64,000 nucleotides of DNA from Nocardioides insulae DSM 17944 (GTDB lineage: Bacteria > Actinomycetota > Actinomycetes > Propionibacteriales > Nocardioidaceae): assembly GCF_000422825.1 (NCBI RefSeq), contig NZ_AUGU01000014.1, positions 186,001-250,000 on the forward strand. Direction: 5' to 3'. The translations under genes and the position numbers were made by a program. This document shows positions 8,458 through 16,349 of this stretch, in pieces; within the stretch, counting starts at the first letter, position 1; every line of letters starts with the position of its first letter. The notes under the pieces are model-generated. The model was not told the DNA's origin. It searched no databases and saw only the letters and a program-made list of their open reading frames with translations.

Positions 8458-8649
8458 GCAGCACCGCAAGGAAGCTCGGCATGACCTCACTCGCGCTCAT
8501 CGGTCATCCCTGCCGCCCCGGAACCGCGGTCGGCGGGGAGCACTGAGCCGACCACGGCTACCGCCCTCGACTCCCACGATCGCGGCTGAGTACGCGATCA
8601 CCCAGCACCCCTCACCAACAACCCGCAACACGAGAGGAACCACCACCCC

Positions 8650-9210
8650 ATGACCACCATGACTCAGAACACCGCCGCCGAGATCGTCGCCGGCACCTGG
8701 ACCATCGACCCCACCCACTCCGAGGTCGGCTTCACCGTCCGTCACCTGATGACGAAGGTCCGCGGACACTTCGAGGCATTCGAGGGCACGCTCACCACCG
8801 GTGAGGAGGTCGCCGACACCCGCGCCGAGGCGACCATCGAGACCGCCTCGATCACCACTCGCGCCGACCAGCGCGACGCCCACCTGCGCTCGGCCGATTT
8901 CTTCGACGTCGAGAACCACCCGCAGATGAGCTTCCGCACGGTCTCCTTCGACGGGACCACCGCGACCGGCGAGCTGACCATCCGGGGGATCACGCGCCCC
9001 GTCCACCTCGAGGTCGAGTTCCTCGGCCGCGGGAACGACCCGTGGGGCGGCGACCGTCTCGGCTTGGCCGCGACCGGCGAGATCAGCCGCAAGGACTTCG
9101 GCCTCGACTTCAACATCCCGCTCGAAGGCGGCAGCGTCGTGATCGGTGACAAGGTCGGCCTCCAGATCAGCGTCCAGGCCGTTCTCGCAGGGCAGCCCGA
9201 CCAGGCGTGA
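8650..9210 (+). CDS. YceI-family lipid-binding protein
   Basis: 186 residues beginning ...AGTWTIDPTHSEVGFTVRHLMTKVRGHFEAFEG, the unmistakable YceI lipocalin-like opening. DQRDAHLRSADFFDVENHPQMSFRT and LTIRGITRPVHLEVEFLG follow. YceI folds bind isoprenoid or quinone-like amphiphiles in a beta-barrel. No signal peptide is visible, so it is probably cytoplasmic, unlike E. coli YceI. The 192-base gap from the oxidoreductase holds no convincing gene or site. Confidence 0.93.
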   Translation: MTTMTQNTAAEIVAGTWTIDPTHSEVGFTVRHLMTKVRGHFEAFEGTLTTGEEVADTRAEATIETASITTRADQRDAHLRSADFFDVENHPQMSFRTVSFDGTTATGELTIRGITRPVHLEVEFLGRGNDPWGGDRLGLAATGEISRKDFGLDFNIPLEGGSVVIGDKVGLQISVQAVLAGQPDQA

Positions 9211-9290
9211 TCGGCGGCGTCGGGTCAGTTGGTGAACCACCTCCAGGACCTCCGATCGCCGAGGATCCGTGTCGCTGGCACGGCGTTCTC

Positions 9291-10862
9291 CTACCCTGAC
9301 TCGGCTTCGTGCCCGGGCCCTTCGTTGTCGGAAACACGGATCGGACCGGCGAGCCCGTGCTCGATGGTGAACATCGCGGCCGCGGCGCGACTGCTTACCC
9401 CGATCCGCGCATAGACGTCGCTCACGTGCCGGTCGACCGTCCGCGGCGACAGGCACAGGCGACTCGCGATCTCGCGATTCGAAAGTCCGCGGGCGACGAG
9501 CCGCAGGACATCGAGCTGTCTCGCTGTCAGGCCGGCGGCGCCGCTGGGGCGGTGCCGGCGCGACCCAGCGGCGGTCGCGACAACCGCGGCGACGGCGTCA
9601 GCGTCCAGCCGGCCGGCGCGGACGTCGGCGTCCAGCCGCTGCCGTGCCCGGGCGGCGGGCAACCCCGAACGATGCGGCCGGTCCTCGACCAGCGTGCAGT
9701 ATCGATCCGCCGCCGCCAGCACGCGCGCACCTATGGTGAGCCGGTCCGCGCGCAGCCCGCGGTGGTAGCCGCTGCCGTCACATCGCTCGTGGTGCGCAGC
9801 GGCCAGTTCCGCTACGTGCGCCAGTTCGGGGGTGCGTGCCAGGACCCGCTCGGTGTAGTAGGTGTGTAGCCGAGCCTCGTCTTCCTCGGCGGCCGTCCAC
9901 GGGCGGGTGAGATTCCAGATCCGGCTGCTGATCGCAACCCGTCCCACGTCGTGCAGGTGCCCGGCGACGCGAATCTCCGCTGCCTCGACGAGGCCGAGCG
10001 CCTCCGCCGCCGCACCCGCGAGGTTTCCGACTCCGGAGGAGTGCCCGTGCAGCCACGGGCTCTTGAGATCAACGAGGTCCCCGAATACCCGGGCGACCTC
10101 GAGCAGGTCAATGTCGTCCACCCAGACCACCGGATCGGGCTCGACGTCGAGGGCTGCCCGGAGGGGGTCCTCCGTGTCCAGGCCGGCCAGCAGCTCGGAG
10201 GATCTGTTGACGAACACCGCTGCGAGCTCGGGGTCGAGCTCACCCCCGGCGCGTCGGCGTACCTGCTCCACTGCGGCCCGGTCGCCACCCACCCCTCGGA
10301 ACAGCATTGCCGTCCCCGCGACGTGCATGACCCGAGCTGGGAAAGGGATCTGTTCCCCTCCGGTGCGTGGGAACCCCTTGCCATTCCACATCGCGGCCAT
10401 GTGTCCGAGCGAGTCCTGCGCGACGGTGTCCAGGCCCAGCCGCCGGCCGGCCTCCTGAGCCACCTCGCAGGTTGCACGTGGCGCGGCGCGAAGCATGCCG
10501 CGCATCGACCCGGCCATCGTGAGTGCCACGCGGGCCGGCGAGCGTCCCGTGCTCGAGGCGACCGTCGGGAGGAACGTCCGGAGAACGTCGGACGTCGAGC
10601 CCGCGTCCGTCATCAAGACGGCATGCGTCGTGGCGATGTCGTCGCCCCAGATCCCGGCAGCCTCGTAGGAGTACGCCGTGCAGCCGATGTGCTCGAGCAA
10701 GGAGACCAGCACGACGTTCCGGACCATCGCATCGTCGGCCATGACGACCCGAGCCAGCCGACCGGCCACGACGCATCGGCGCAGGGACTCGTCGTGCTGA
10801 CCCCCGGTCCCGAGATCGGTAGCGCCGGCGAGTCCGGCCAGCAGACCCAGCAGCCGGATCAC
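9291..10862 (-). CDS. HD-GYP domain regulator with C-terminal LuxR helix-turn-helix
   Basis: About 523 residues. The N-terminal half resembles the helical part of actinobacterial HD-domain regulators. An HD-GYP core follows at about 300-365 (GHLHDVGRVAI, HHERCDGSGYHRG) with GYH in place of GYP. The C-terminus is a LuxR DNA-binding domain (LTARQLDVLRLVARGLSNRE, then LCLSPRTVDRHVSDVYARIG). The order suggests a one-component regulator whose DNA binding is tied to a phosphohydrolase-like or cyclic-nucleotide-sensing core. The start is uncertain. GTG at 10862 (MIRLLGLLAGLAGATD) is preferred, since the open frame upstream runs into the divergent gene. It is divergent from the monooxygenase/hydrolase pair, which it may control. 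Confidence 0.82.
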   Translation of the reverse strand: MIRLLGLLAGLAGATDLGTGGQHDESLRRCVVAGRLARVVMADDAMVRNVVLVSLLEHIGCTAYSYEAAGIWGDDIATTHAVLMTDAGSTSDVLRTFLPTVASSTGRSPARVALTMAGSMRGMLRAAPRATCEVAQEAGRRLGLDTVAQDSLGHMAAMWNGKGFPRTGGEQIPFPARVMHVAGTAMLFRGVGGDRAAVEQVRRRAGGELDPELAAVFVNRSSELLAGLDTEDPLRAALDVEPDPVVWVDDIDLLEVARVFGDLVDLKSPWLHGHSSGVGNLAGAAAEALGLVEAAEIRVAGHLHDVGRVAISSRIWNLTRPWTAAEEDEARLHTYYTERVLARTPELAHVAELAAAHHERCDGSGYHRGLRADRLTIGARVLAAADRYCTLVEDRPHRSGLPAARARQRLDADVRAGRLDADAVAAVVATAAGSRRHRPSGAAGLTARQLDVLRLVARGLSNREIASRLCLSPRTVDRHVSDVYARIGVSSRAAAAMFTIEHGLAGPIRVSDNEGPGHEAESG

Positions 10863-11116
10863 ACCTTCAGGGTGCCGCCACGAGTGCGATTCCGCCAGAG
10901 CCGGAGCCGCGTAGGCACTGCGCCTGCGAACGCGCGCATGGGTAGTTCTGCACATGCGGCGACGTCTGGGACGGACCACGCTGAGATGGATGGGAGATGA
11001 GAGGAGCAGGGCGATGAGCACGAGCTGGGGAGTCCCGATCCGCGACGCGACGTCCTTGAGCACGACTGCGGAGCGGGCTCCGGTCAGCCTCCGCCGAGCG
11101 AGCGGTGCTGGTGACC
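10863..11116. other. Divergent intergenic region with no clear promoter or operator
   Basis: About 250 bases separate the HD-GYP regulator from the monooxygenase. The minus strand stays open in the regulator frame to 11180, so the regulator could start further upstream. I see no strong palindrome or canonical promoter here. Confidence 0.4.
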
Positions 11117-12229
11117 ATGCGCGGTGACGGTGTACACGTACTGGTGGTCGGTGCGGGGATCGCCGGGCTCGCGTCCGCACGCACCCTGCACGAGTGGGGA
11201 GCCACGGTTGAGGTCATCGATCGACAGCCGGCCCCTCCGCTCGGCGGCACCGGGATCTTCCTCCCCGGGAACTCGGTGCGTGCCCTGGGCCTTCTCGGGA
11301 TTGGCAGCGAGGTAGCCCGCCGGGCCATCGGCATCGATCGGCAACAGACCCTCGACCACCGAGGCCGCACCTTGTTCGAGATCGAGACCGACAGTTTGTG
11401 GCACGGCGTAGCGCCGTGTCTGGCCCTGCACAGGGCCGATCTGCACAGGGTGCTCCTGACAGGTCTTGGTGACATCTCTGTGCGCTGGGCCGCGAGCCCC
11501 GAGGCCGTGACGTTCGACGACGCCGGCGTCACCGTCACCGTGGACGGGACTCCGAGCCGGTATGATCTCGTGCTCGGGGCGGACGGAGTTCACTCCACGG
11601 TCCGGCACCTCACCTTCGGGCCCGGCGCGGTCCAGAAGGTCGGCCAATGGGCCCGACGCTTCGTCGTCAAGCACGACGTCGAACCGGCGACCTGGTCGGT
11701 GCGTCTCGGACGTGGGTCGGCGTTCCTCACGATCCCGATCGGAGAAGACCAGGTCTATTGCTATGTCGATGGTCCGCTCAACGATCACCGCTCCTTGCGC
11801 GACCTGCTCGCCGGCTACGCCGATCCGGTGCCGAGTCTGCTCGACGCGCTCGACGCTCACAACGACACGGCGGCGGCCATGCAGACGGGCGACATCGAGG
11901 AGGTCATCGTCGGCTCCTGGGTGCGGGACACGGTGCTGCTGATCGGTGACGCTGCACACGCGACCTCACCGAACATGGCCCAAGGCGCCGGCTTGGCGAT
12001 CGAGGACGCCGCAGTCCTGGCCGAGACCCTCGATTCGGCCACGGATCTCGGCGCGGCACTGACCATGTTCGAGCGGCGCCGTCGACCGCGCACCGATTGG
12101 GTTCGCGAGCAGACCCATCGGCGCGACCGCGCCAGGGAGCTGCCTCCCGCCCTGCGTAACGCCCTGCTGAGGTGGTTCGGTGCCCGGATCCAGCGCGCCA
12201 ACAACCGACAGCTGCGTGAACAACCATGA
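11117..12229 (+). CDS. FAD-dependent monooxygenase, class A (aromatic hydroxylase type)
   Basis: About 370 residues. The N-terminus carries the dinucleotide fold GxGxxG at G12-x-G14-x-x-G17 (VLVVGAGIAGLASARTLHEW). The DG motif follows as LVLGADGVHSTVR. The FAD ribityl motif is LLIGDAAHATSPNMAQGAGL near residue 276. These define flavin hydroxylases such as salicylate hydroxylase and UbiH relatives, which use NAD(P)H and O2 to hydroxylate a substrate. ATG at 11117 is chosen; a GTG at 11105 would add four residues. It overlaps the hydrolase by four bases, so the two probably act in sequence, for example hydroxylation followed by ester or lactone cleavage. The substrate cannot be told. Confidence 0.9.
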   Translation: MRGDGVHVLVVGAGIAGLASARTLHEWGATVEVIDRQPAPPLGGTGIFLPGNSVRALGLLGIGSEVARRAIGIDRQQTLDHRGRTLFEIETDSLWHGVAPCLALHRADLHRVLLTGLGDISVRWAASPEAVTFDDAGVTVTVDGTPSRYDLVLGADGVHSTVRHLTFGPGAVQKVGQWARRFVVKHDVEPATWSVRLGRGSAFLTIPIGEDQVYCYVDGPLNDHRSLRDLLAGYADPVPSLLDALDAHNDTAAAMQTGDIEEVIVGSWVRDTVLLIGDAAHATSPNMAQGAGLAIEDAAVLAETLDSATDLGAALTMFERRRRPRTDWVREQTHRRDRARELPPALRNALLRWFGARIQRANNRQLREQP

Positions 12230-13032
12230 CACAGCACGTGGAGGTCGGCGGGCTGCGTATCGCCTTCGAGCGCACCGGAACCGGACCGGCAGTGGTGCTG
12301 GCCCACGGCTTCGTCGGCGACGCCCGCGCGACCTGGGGACGCCAGATCGAGGCGCTTTCCGAGGAGTTCACGGTGGTCGCCTGGGACGCACCCGGTGCAG
12401 GTGGGTCGTCCGACCCACCTGAGGAGTTCGGAATGGACTCGTACGCCGATTGCCTCGCCGAGTTCATCCGGGCGCTGCGCATCGAACGAGCCCATCTGGT
12501 CGGGCTCTCCTTCGGCGCGGCCTTGGCGCTCGCGATGTTCCATCGGCACCGTGGGCTCGCATTGTCGCTCGTCCTGGTGAACGGCTACGCCGGTTGGGTC
12601 GGCTCGCTCGGCCGGGACGAGGCAGATCAGAGGTTGGCGCGATCGCTGGAGGCCTCGCGGTTGAGTCCCCACGAGTTCGTTGCCGTCATGGGTCCGTCGA
12701 TGTTCTCGCCGTCGGCCGACAGCGAACTCGTGGCTCAGTTTCTCGACAGCGTCCGTGCGTTCCATCCGAGCGGCTTCCGGGCCATGGCGCGCGCCAGCCA
12801 CTCCGACCAGCGTCACGTGCTGGCGGAGGTCGACGTCCCGACCCTGCTGCTCTGCTCAGACCACGATGTCCGCGCGCCGATGTCACTCGGCCTGGCGATG
12901 CACGCCGCAACACCAGGGTCGGCAATCGTCGTCCTCACCGGGCCTGGCCACGCCAGCCCGGTGGAGGCGCCGGACGACGTGACCCGCGAGGTGCGCCGCT
13001 TCCTGCGCCGGGCTGCGCCGCACTCCGCCTGA
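12226..13032 (+). CDS. Alpha/beta hydrolase
   Basis: A 268-residue fold with the oxyanion strand LAHGFVGDARATWGRQ and nucleophile elbow G93-L-S95-F-G97. The acid is Asp in LLLCSDHDVRAP (about 213), and the catalytic His is in LTGPGHASPVEAP (about 242). This is the layout of 3-oxoadipate enol-lactonase/MhpC-like esterases. It starts in an ATGA overlap with the flavin monooxygenase gene, so the two are co-translated and probably belong to one degradation or detoxification step series. The exact substrate is not inferable. Confidence 0.9.
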   Translation: MTQHVEVGGLRIAFERTGTGPAVVLAHGFVGDARATWGRQIEALSEEFTVVAWDAPGAGGSSDPPEEFGMDSYADCLAEFIRALRIERAHLVGLSFGAALALAMFHRHRGLALSLVLVNGYAGWVGSLGRDEADQRLARSLEASRLSPHEFVAVMGPSMFSPSADSELVAQFLDSVRAFHPSGFRAMARASHSDQRHVLAEVDVPTLLLCSDHDVRAPMSLGLAMHAATPGSAIVVLTGPGHASPVEAPDDVTREVRRFLRRAAPHSA

Positions 13033-13110
13033 CACCAGCAGCGGGCCCAGCTCCGAACGGCAGAGGATCCAGCACCATCGCGATGCGCAGAATCGTGGCA
13101 AGTGGAGCGT

Positions 13111-13139
13111 GTCCCGCACGGGGAGATCCGCTGCGGGAC
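13111..13139. terminator. Stem-loop between convergent genes
   Basis: GTCCCGCA (13111-13118) pairs perfectly with TGCGGGAC (13132-13139). A second stem, GTCGGC/GCCGAC around GGA, lies at 13184-13198. Both sit between the ends of the hydrolase and the AIM24 gene, where bidirectional termination is expected. Confidence 0.5.
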
Positions 13140-13230
13140 GGGCAGCTCGCGCGGTGACGTCTACGGAGAGGGTTCGGCATTGCGTCGGCGGAGCCGACCT
13201 TCGTCGAAGCTCACCGTACGATCCCGGCGC

Positions 13231-14154
13231 TCAATGGGTGTGCGGAGGTACGGCGCCGCTCTCGGCGGGCTGCACGATGACGAAGCCGTGCCCCTGGAAC
13301 GCCACCTGCATGGCCTCGCCCGAGCCGCGCCCGATCAGCGCTCCGGCCGACATCGTGGACCGGATCGAGGTCTGCAGGTCGACCGACCACGCGACCAGGG
13401 CGTCGGTGTCGGTGAAGGTCGGAGCCTCCGCGGTGTTGAGCACCACCGGGTCGCCGTTGGTGGTGATCGCCACCCACCCGGAGCCGCGCAGGGTGGTGTT
13501 GAACAGGCCGCCCGCGGCCATGCTGCCGCCCTTGACCCGCTCGACGTTCCAGTCCAGGCTCGCGGAGAAGGCCAGGATCGAGTCGCTGTTGATCGAGATC
13601 CCGCTGCTGGTCAGGTGGAGCAGGTGCACCTTCTTGGCCGCGTCGGCGAGGAAGACGTCACCGCGGCCCTCGACGCGCATCAGGGAGAGTCCCTCCCCGG
13701 TCAGGGCCTTCTTCAAGAACCTGGCGGTGCCCGATCCCTGATACTGGAACTGGATGCCGCCCTGGTAGGCGACCATCGCGCCCTGCTTGGCCATGAAGGG
13801 CTCGGCCACCCGCACGCGCAGCAATCGGTCGTTCTGCCGCATCGGGCCGGGCCGGTCGCTCGCCGACTCGGTGTAGCGGCCGTCGACCAGATCGCCGCTG
13901 ACCCCGGGGATCACCCCCGCTGCGGCCGCACTCCCGGCCTGCGGTGCCGCGTGGTGGTCCTCCCGGGGCGGGCCGTGGTGCGCGGCCGGCATGCTCGAGG
14001 GCGGCGGCTCGGGGGCCGGGGCGGGTGCGGGCACGGGCAGTGGGTCGGTGGTCTGGACGCCGGCGTCGGCGACGTACTCGGTCCACTGGCCGCCGTCCCA
14101 GTAGCGGAACTCGTGCTTGCCGGAGGGATCGGGTTGCCAGTTGGCTTCGGTCAT
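13231..14154 (-). CDS. DUF2510 and AIM24 domain protein
   Basis: 307 residues. The N-terminal ~30 residues are a DUF2510 module (WQPDPSGKHEFRYWDGGQWT). A proline/alanine linker (about 38-100) leads to an AIM24 domain: MRQNDRLLRVRVAEPFMAKQ, YQGSGTARFLKKALTGEGLS, ADAAKKVHLLHLTSSGISIN. AIM24/TerD-adjacent beta proteins have no settled biochemical role in bacteria. DUF2510 often accompanies membrane-associated actinobacterial proteins. No membrane segment is visible here. It lies 42 bases downstream of citrate synthase on the same strand and may be cotranscribed. Confidence 0.85.
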   Translation of the reverse strand: MTEANWQPDPSGKHEFRYWDGGQWTEYVADAGVQTTDPLPVPAPAPAPEPPPSSMPAAHHGPPREDHHAAPQAGSAAAAGVIPGVSGDLVDGRYTESASDRPGPMRQNDRLLRVRVAEPFMAKQGAMVAYQGGIQFQYQGSGTARFLKKALTGEGLSLMRVEGRGDVFLADAAKKVHLLHLTSSGISINSDSILAFSASLDWNVERVKGGSMAAGGLFNTTLRGSGWVAITTNGDPVVLNTAEAPTFTDTDALVAWSVDLQTSIRSTMSAGALIGRGSGEAMQVAFQGHGFVIVQPAESGAVPPHTH

Positions 14155-14196
14155 CGGGCTCTTTCATCGGGGTGTGCGGAGACGGGAGGAGTCGGC

Positions 14197-15300
14197 TCAG
14201 TCGGCCCAGGCAGGATCCCAGCCCTCGACGGACTCCGCCGGCCGCGCGGCCGGCCCGGTGTAGATCGCCGAGGGACGGATCAGCCGGCCGGTCCGCTTCT
14301 GCTCCAAGATATGGGCCGACCAGCCGCCGGTGCGGGCACAGGTGAACATCGAGGTGAACATGTGGGCGGGCACCTGGGCGAAGTCGAGCACGATCGCCGC
14401 CCAGAACTCGACGTTCGTCTCCAGCACCCGGTCGGGCCGGCGCTCGCGCAGCTCGGCCAGTGCGGCCGCCTCGAGGGCCTCGGCCACCTGGTAGCGGGGG
14501 GCGCCGAGCTCCTTGGCGGTACGGCGCAGCACCCGGGCGCGGGGATCCTCGGCGCGGTAGACCCGGTGCCCGAACCCCATCAGTCGTTCGCCGGAGTCGA
14601 GCAGCGCCTTCACATAGGCCCGGGCGTCACCGGCCCGCTCGACCTCCTCGATCATGCCGAGCACCCGTGAGGGTGCCCCGCCGTGCAGCGGGCCGGACAT
14701 GGCGCCGATCGCGCCGGAGAAGGCGGCGGCGACGTCGGCGCCGGTGGAGGTGATCACCCGGGCGGTGAAGGTCGAGGCGTTCATGCCGTGCTCGGCGGCC
14801 GAGGACCAGTAGGCGTCGATGGCGTGCGCGTGCTTCGGGTCCGCCTCGCCGCGCCAGCGGATGAGGAACTTCTCCGCCAGGGTGTGGCCCTTGTCGACCT
14901 CGGACTGCGGCACCACCGGCTGATGGAGGCCGCGAGCGGACTGCCCGGCGTAGGAGAGCACCATCACGGCCACCCGGGCGAGGTCGGCGCGGGCCTGCTC
15001 GTCGCTGATGTCGTAGGTCTGGCGGAACCCGAAGGCCGGTGCCAGCATCGGGATCGCGGCCTGGACGTCGACCCGCACGTCACCGGTGTGCACCGGCAGG
15101 TTGTAGGCCTCGGCCGGCGGCAGACCGGGGGAGTAGGTGCCATCGATGAGCAGACCCCAGACCTTCTCGAACGGGACCCGGCCGACGATGTCCTCGATGT
15201 CGACGCCGCGGTAGCGCAGCGCCGACCCCTCCTTGTCGGGCTCGGCGATCTGGGTCTCGAACGCGATGACGCCCTCAAGCCCGTGGTGTACCTCGGTCAT
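14197..15300 (-). CDS. Citrate synthase 2-type protein
   Basis: 367 residues. The start MTEVHHGLEGVIAFETQIAEPDKEGSALRYRGVDIEDIV fits actinobacterial citrate/methylcitrate synthases. The catalytic set is visible: His in SSAAEHGMNASTF, His in SGPLHGGAPSRV, the GFGHRVYRAEDPR loop, and Asp in AIVLDFAQVP. The enzyme condenses acetyl-CoA (or propionyl-CoA) with oxaloacetate. The family also contains 2-methylcitrate synthases, but no prpB or prpD lies nearby, so citrate synthase is the default reading. It is divergent from pdxH. Confidence 0.92.
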   Translation of the reverse strand: MTEVHHGLEGVIAFETQIAEPDKEGSALRYRGVDIEDIVGRVPFEKVWGLLIDGTYSPGLPPAEAYNLPVHTGDVRVDVQAAIPMLAPAFGFRQTYDISDEQARADLARVAVMVLSYAGQSARGLHQPVVPQSEVDKGHTLAEKFLIRWRGEADPKHAHAIDAYWSSAAEHGMNASTFTARVITSTGADVAAAFSGAIGAMSGPLHGGAPSRVLGMIEEVERAGDARAYVKALLDSGERLMGFGHRVYRAEDPRARVLRRTAKELGAPRYQVAEALEAAALAELRERRPDRVLETNVEFWAAIVLDFAQVPAHMFTSMFTCARTGGWSAHILEQKRTGRLIRPSAIYTGPAARPAESVEGWDPAWAD

Positions 15301-15378
15301 GGCAGCTCCTTCGCTGTGCTCCGGTGTCGTGATTGTGCCCCAGATACCCGACGGGCGGCCATGCCCTACGGTCTGACC

Positions 15379-16188
15379 ATGTCCGACGAGCAGGCCCCAG
15401 AACCGACCCCGGTGCAGACCTCAGAACAGACCCCACAAGAGTCCCCAGCGAAGGCGCCGGAGAATCCCACGGAGCGGGCGGCGGCTCAGTCGGCGGAACA
15501 GGCGCGACGGGAGGAGTCGGACGCTTCTGGGGGTGGACTCCTCCGGCAGGCGCCGGACGTGGCGGTGCTGCGAGCGGAATACGGCGAGGCGGGCCTACTG
15601 GAGGAGGACGCCGATCCGGACCCGATGGGGATGTTCCATCGCTGGTTCGAGGAGACCGTGGCGGCCGGGCTGCCCGAGCCGAACGCGATGATCGTGGCCA
15701 CCGGGTCCGCGGTCTCCGGCCCCTCGGCCAGGTACGTCCTCCTCAAGGGGGTGCGCGCGGACGGCTTCGTGTTCTTCACCAACCTCGCCTCCCACAAGGG
15801 CGCCGACCTCGCGGCCGACCCCCGATGCGCGCTCCTGTTCCCCTGGCACCCCCTGGAGCGCCAGGTCCGCGTCGAGGGGAGGGCGAGCCTGCTCCCGGCC
15901 GCGGACGTGGCGGCGTACTTCGCGACCAGGCCGCGCGGCTCGCAGTTGGGCGCCTGGGCCTCCCCGCAGTCGCGGGTGGTCGCGGGCCGCGCAGAACTGG
16001 AGGGGACCTACGCCGAGATGGAGAGGCGTTTCGGCGGGGCCGAGGTGCCGGTGCCCGAGGAGTGGGGCGGATATCTCGTACGGCCGGAGATGATGGAGTT
16101 CTGGCAGGGCCGTCCGGGTCGGATGCACGACCGGCTGTGCTACCGGCGGGCGGGCTCCGGCTGGCGGCGGGAGCGGCTCGCTCCCTGA
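15379..16188 (+). CDS. pdxH: Pyridoxamine 5'-phosphate oxidase
   Basis: Makes pyridoxal 5'-phosphate from PNP or PMP using FMN and O2. The core (from about residue 55) contains LRAEYGEAGLLEEDADPDPM, RYVLLKGVRADGFVFFTNLA, RPRGSQLGAWASPQS, and the C-terminal MEFWQGRPGRMHDRLCYRR. These are the FMN- and PLP-binding signatures. At 269 residues it exceeds the usual ~215 because of a ~50-residue Pro/Glu/Thr-rich N-terminal extension, probably disordered. The ATG at 15379 (MSDEQAPEP) is chosen; an in-frame ATG at 15361 is possible. Confidence 0.93.
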   Translation: MSDEQAPEPTPVQTSEQTPQESPAKAPENPTERAAAQSAEQARREESDASGGGLLRQAPDVAVLRAEYGEAGLLEEDADPDPMGMFHRWFEETVAAGLPEPNAMIVATGSAVSGPSARYVLLKGVRADGFVFFTNLASHKGADLAADPRCALLFPWHPLERQVRVEGRASLLPAADVAAYFATRPRGSQLGAWASPQSRVVAGRAELEGTYAEMERRFGGAEVPVPEEWGGYLVRPEMMEFWQGRPGRMHDRLCYRRAGSGWRRERLAP

Positions 16189-16295
16189 CCCCTCCCGCAC
16201 CGCCCGCAGGTCCTCTCGAAGGTCCCAGCCCCTCTCCTTCCGGGAAGACGGCCGCGCGCGGAGGCCCTTCGGCGCTGGCGTAAGTTGGGCAGGCT

Positions 16296-16349
16296 ATGTC
16301 TTCGATCTGCGCCACCGGGCGCTCCCACGAGATCGCAGAGGTCGGCTGA
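16296..16349 (+). CDS. Possible 17-residue leader ORF coupled to the ABC exporter
   Basis: ATG at 16296 opens a 17-codon frame (MSSICATGRSHEIAEVG) whose TGA shares its A with the ATG of the ABC exporter gene. TAAGTT at 16281-16286 resembles a -10 element at a distance that would give a leaderless transcript starting near this ATG. Translation of the leader could deliver ribosomes to the exporter start. The exporter also has its own GAGG at 16339-16342, so the leader may be chance. Confidence 0.35.
   Translation: MSSICATGRSHEIAEVG

Noticed and set aside
6592..8490. 632-codon minus-strand frame across the response regulator, MarR and oxidoreductase genes
   Set aside because: It is antisense to three well-supported genes and their operators, with no family motif.
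13102..14670. 522-codon plus-strand frame opposite the AIM24 and citrate synthase genes
   Set aside because: The product is a shadow of two recognised minus-strand genes and has no start signal.
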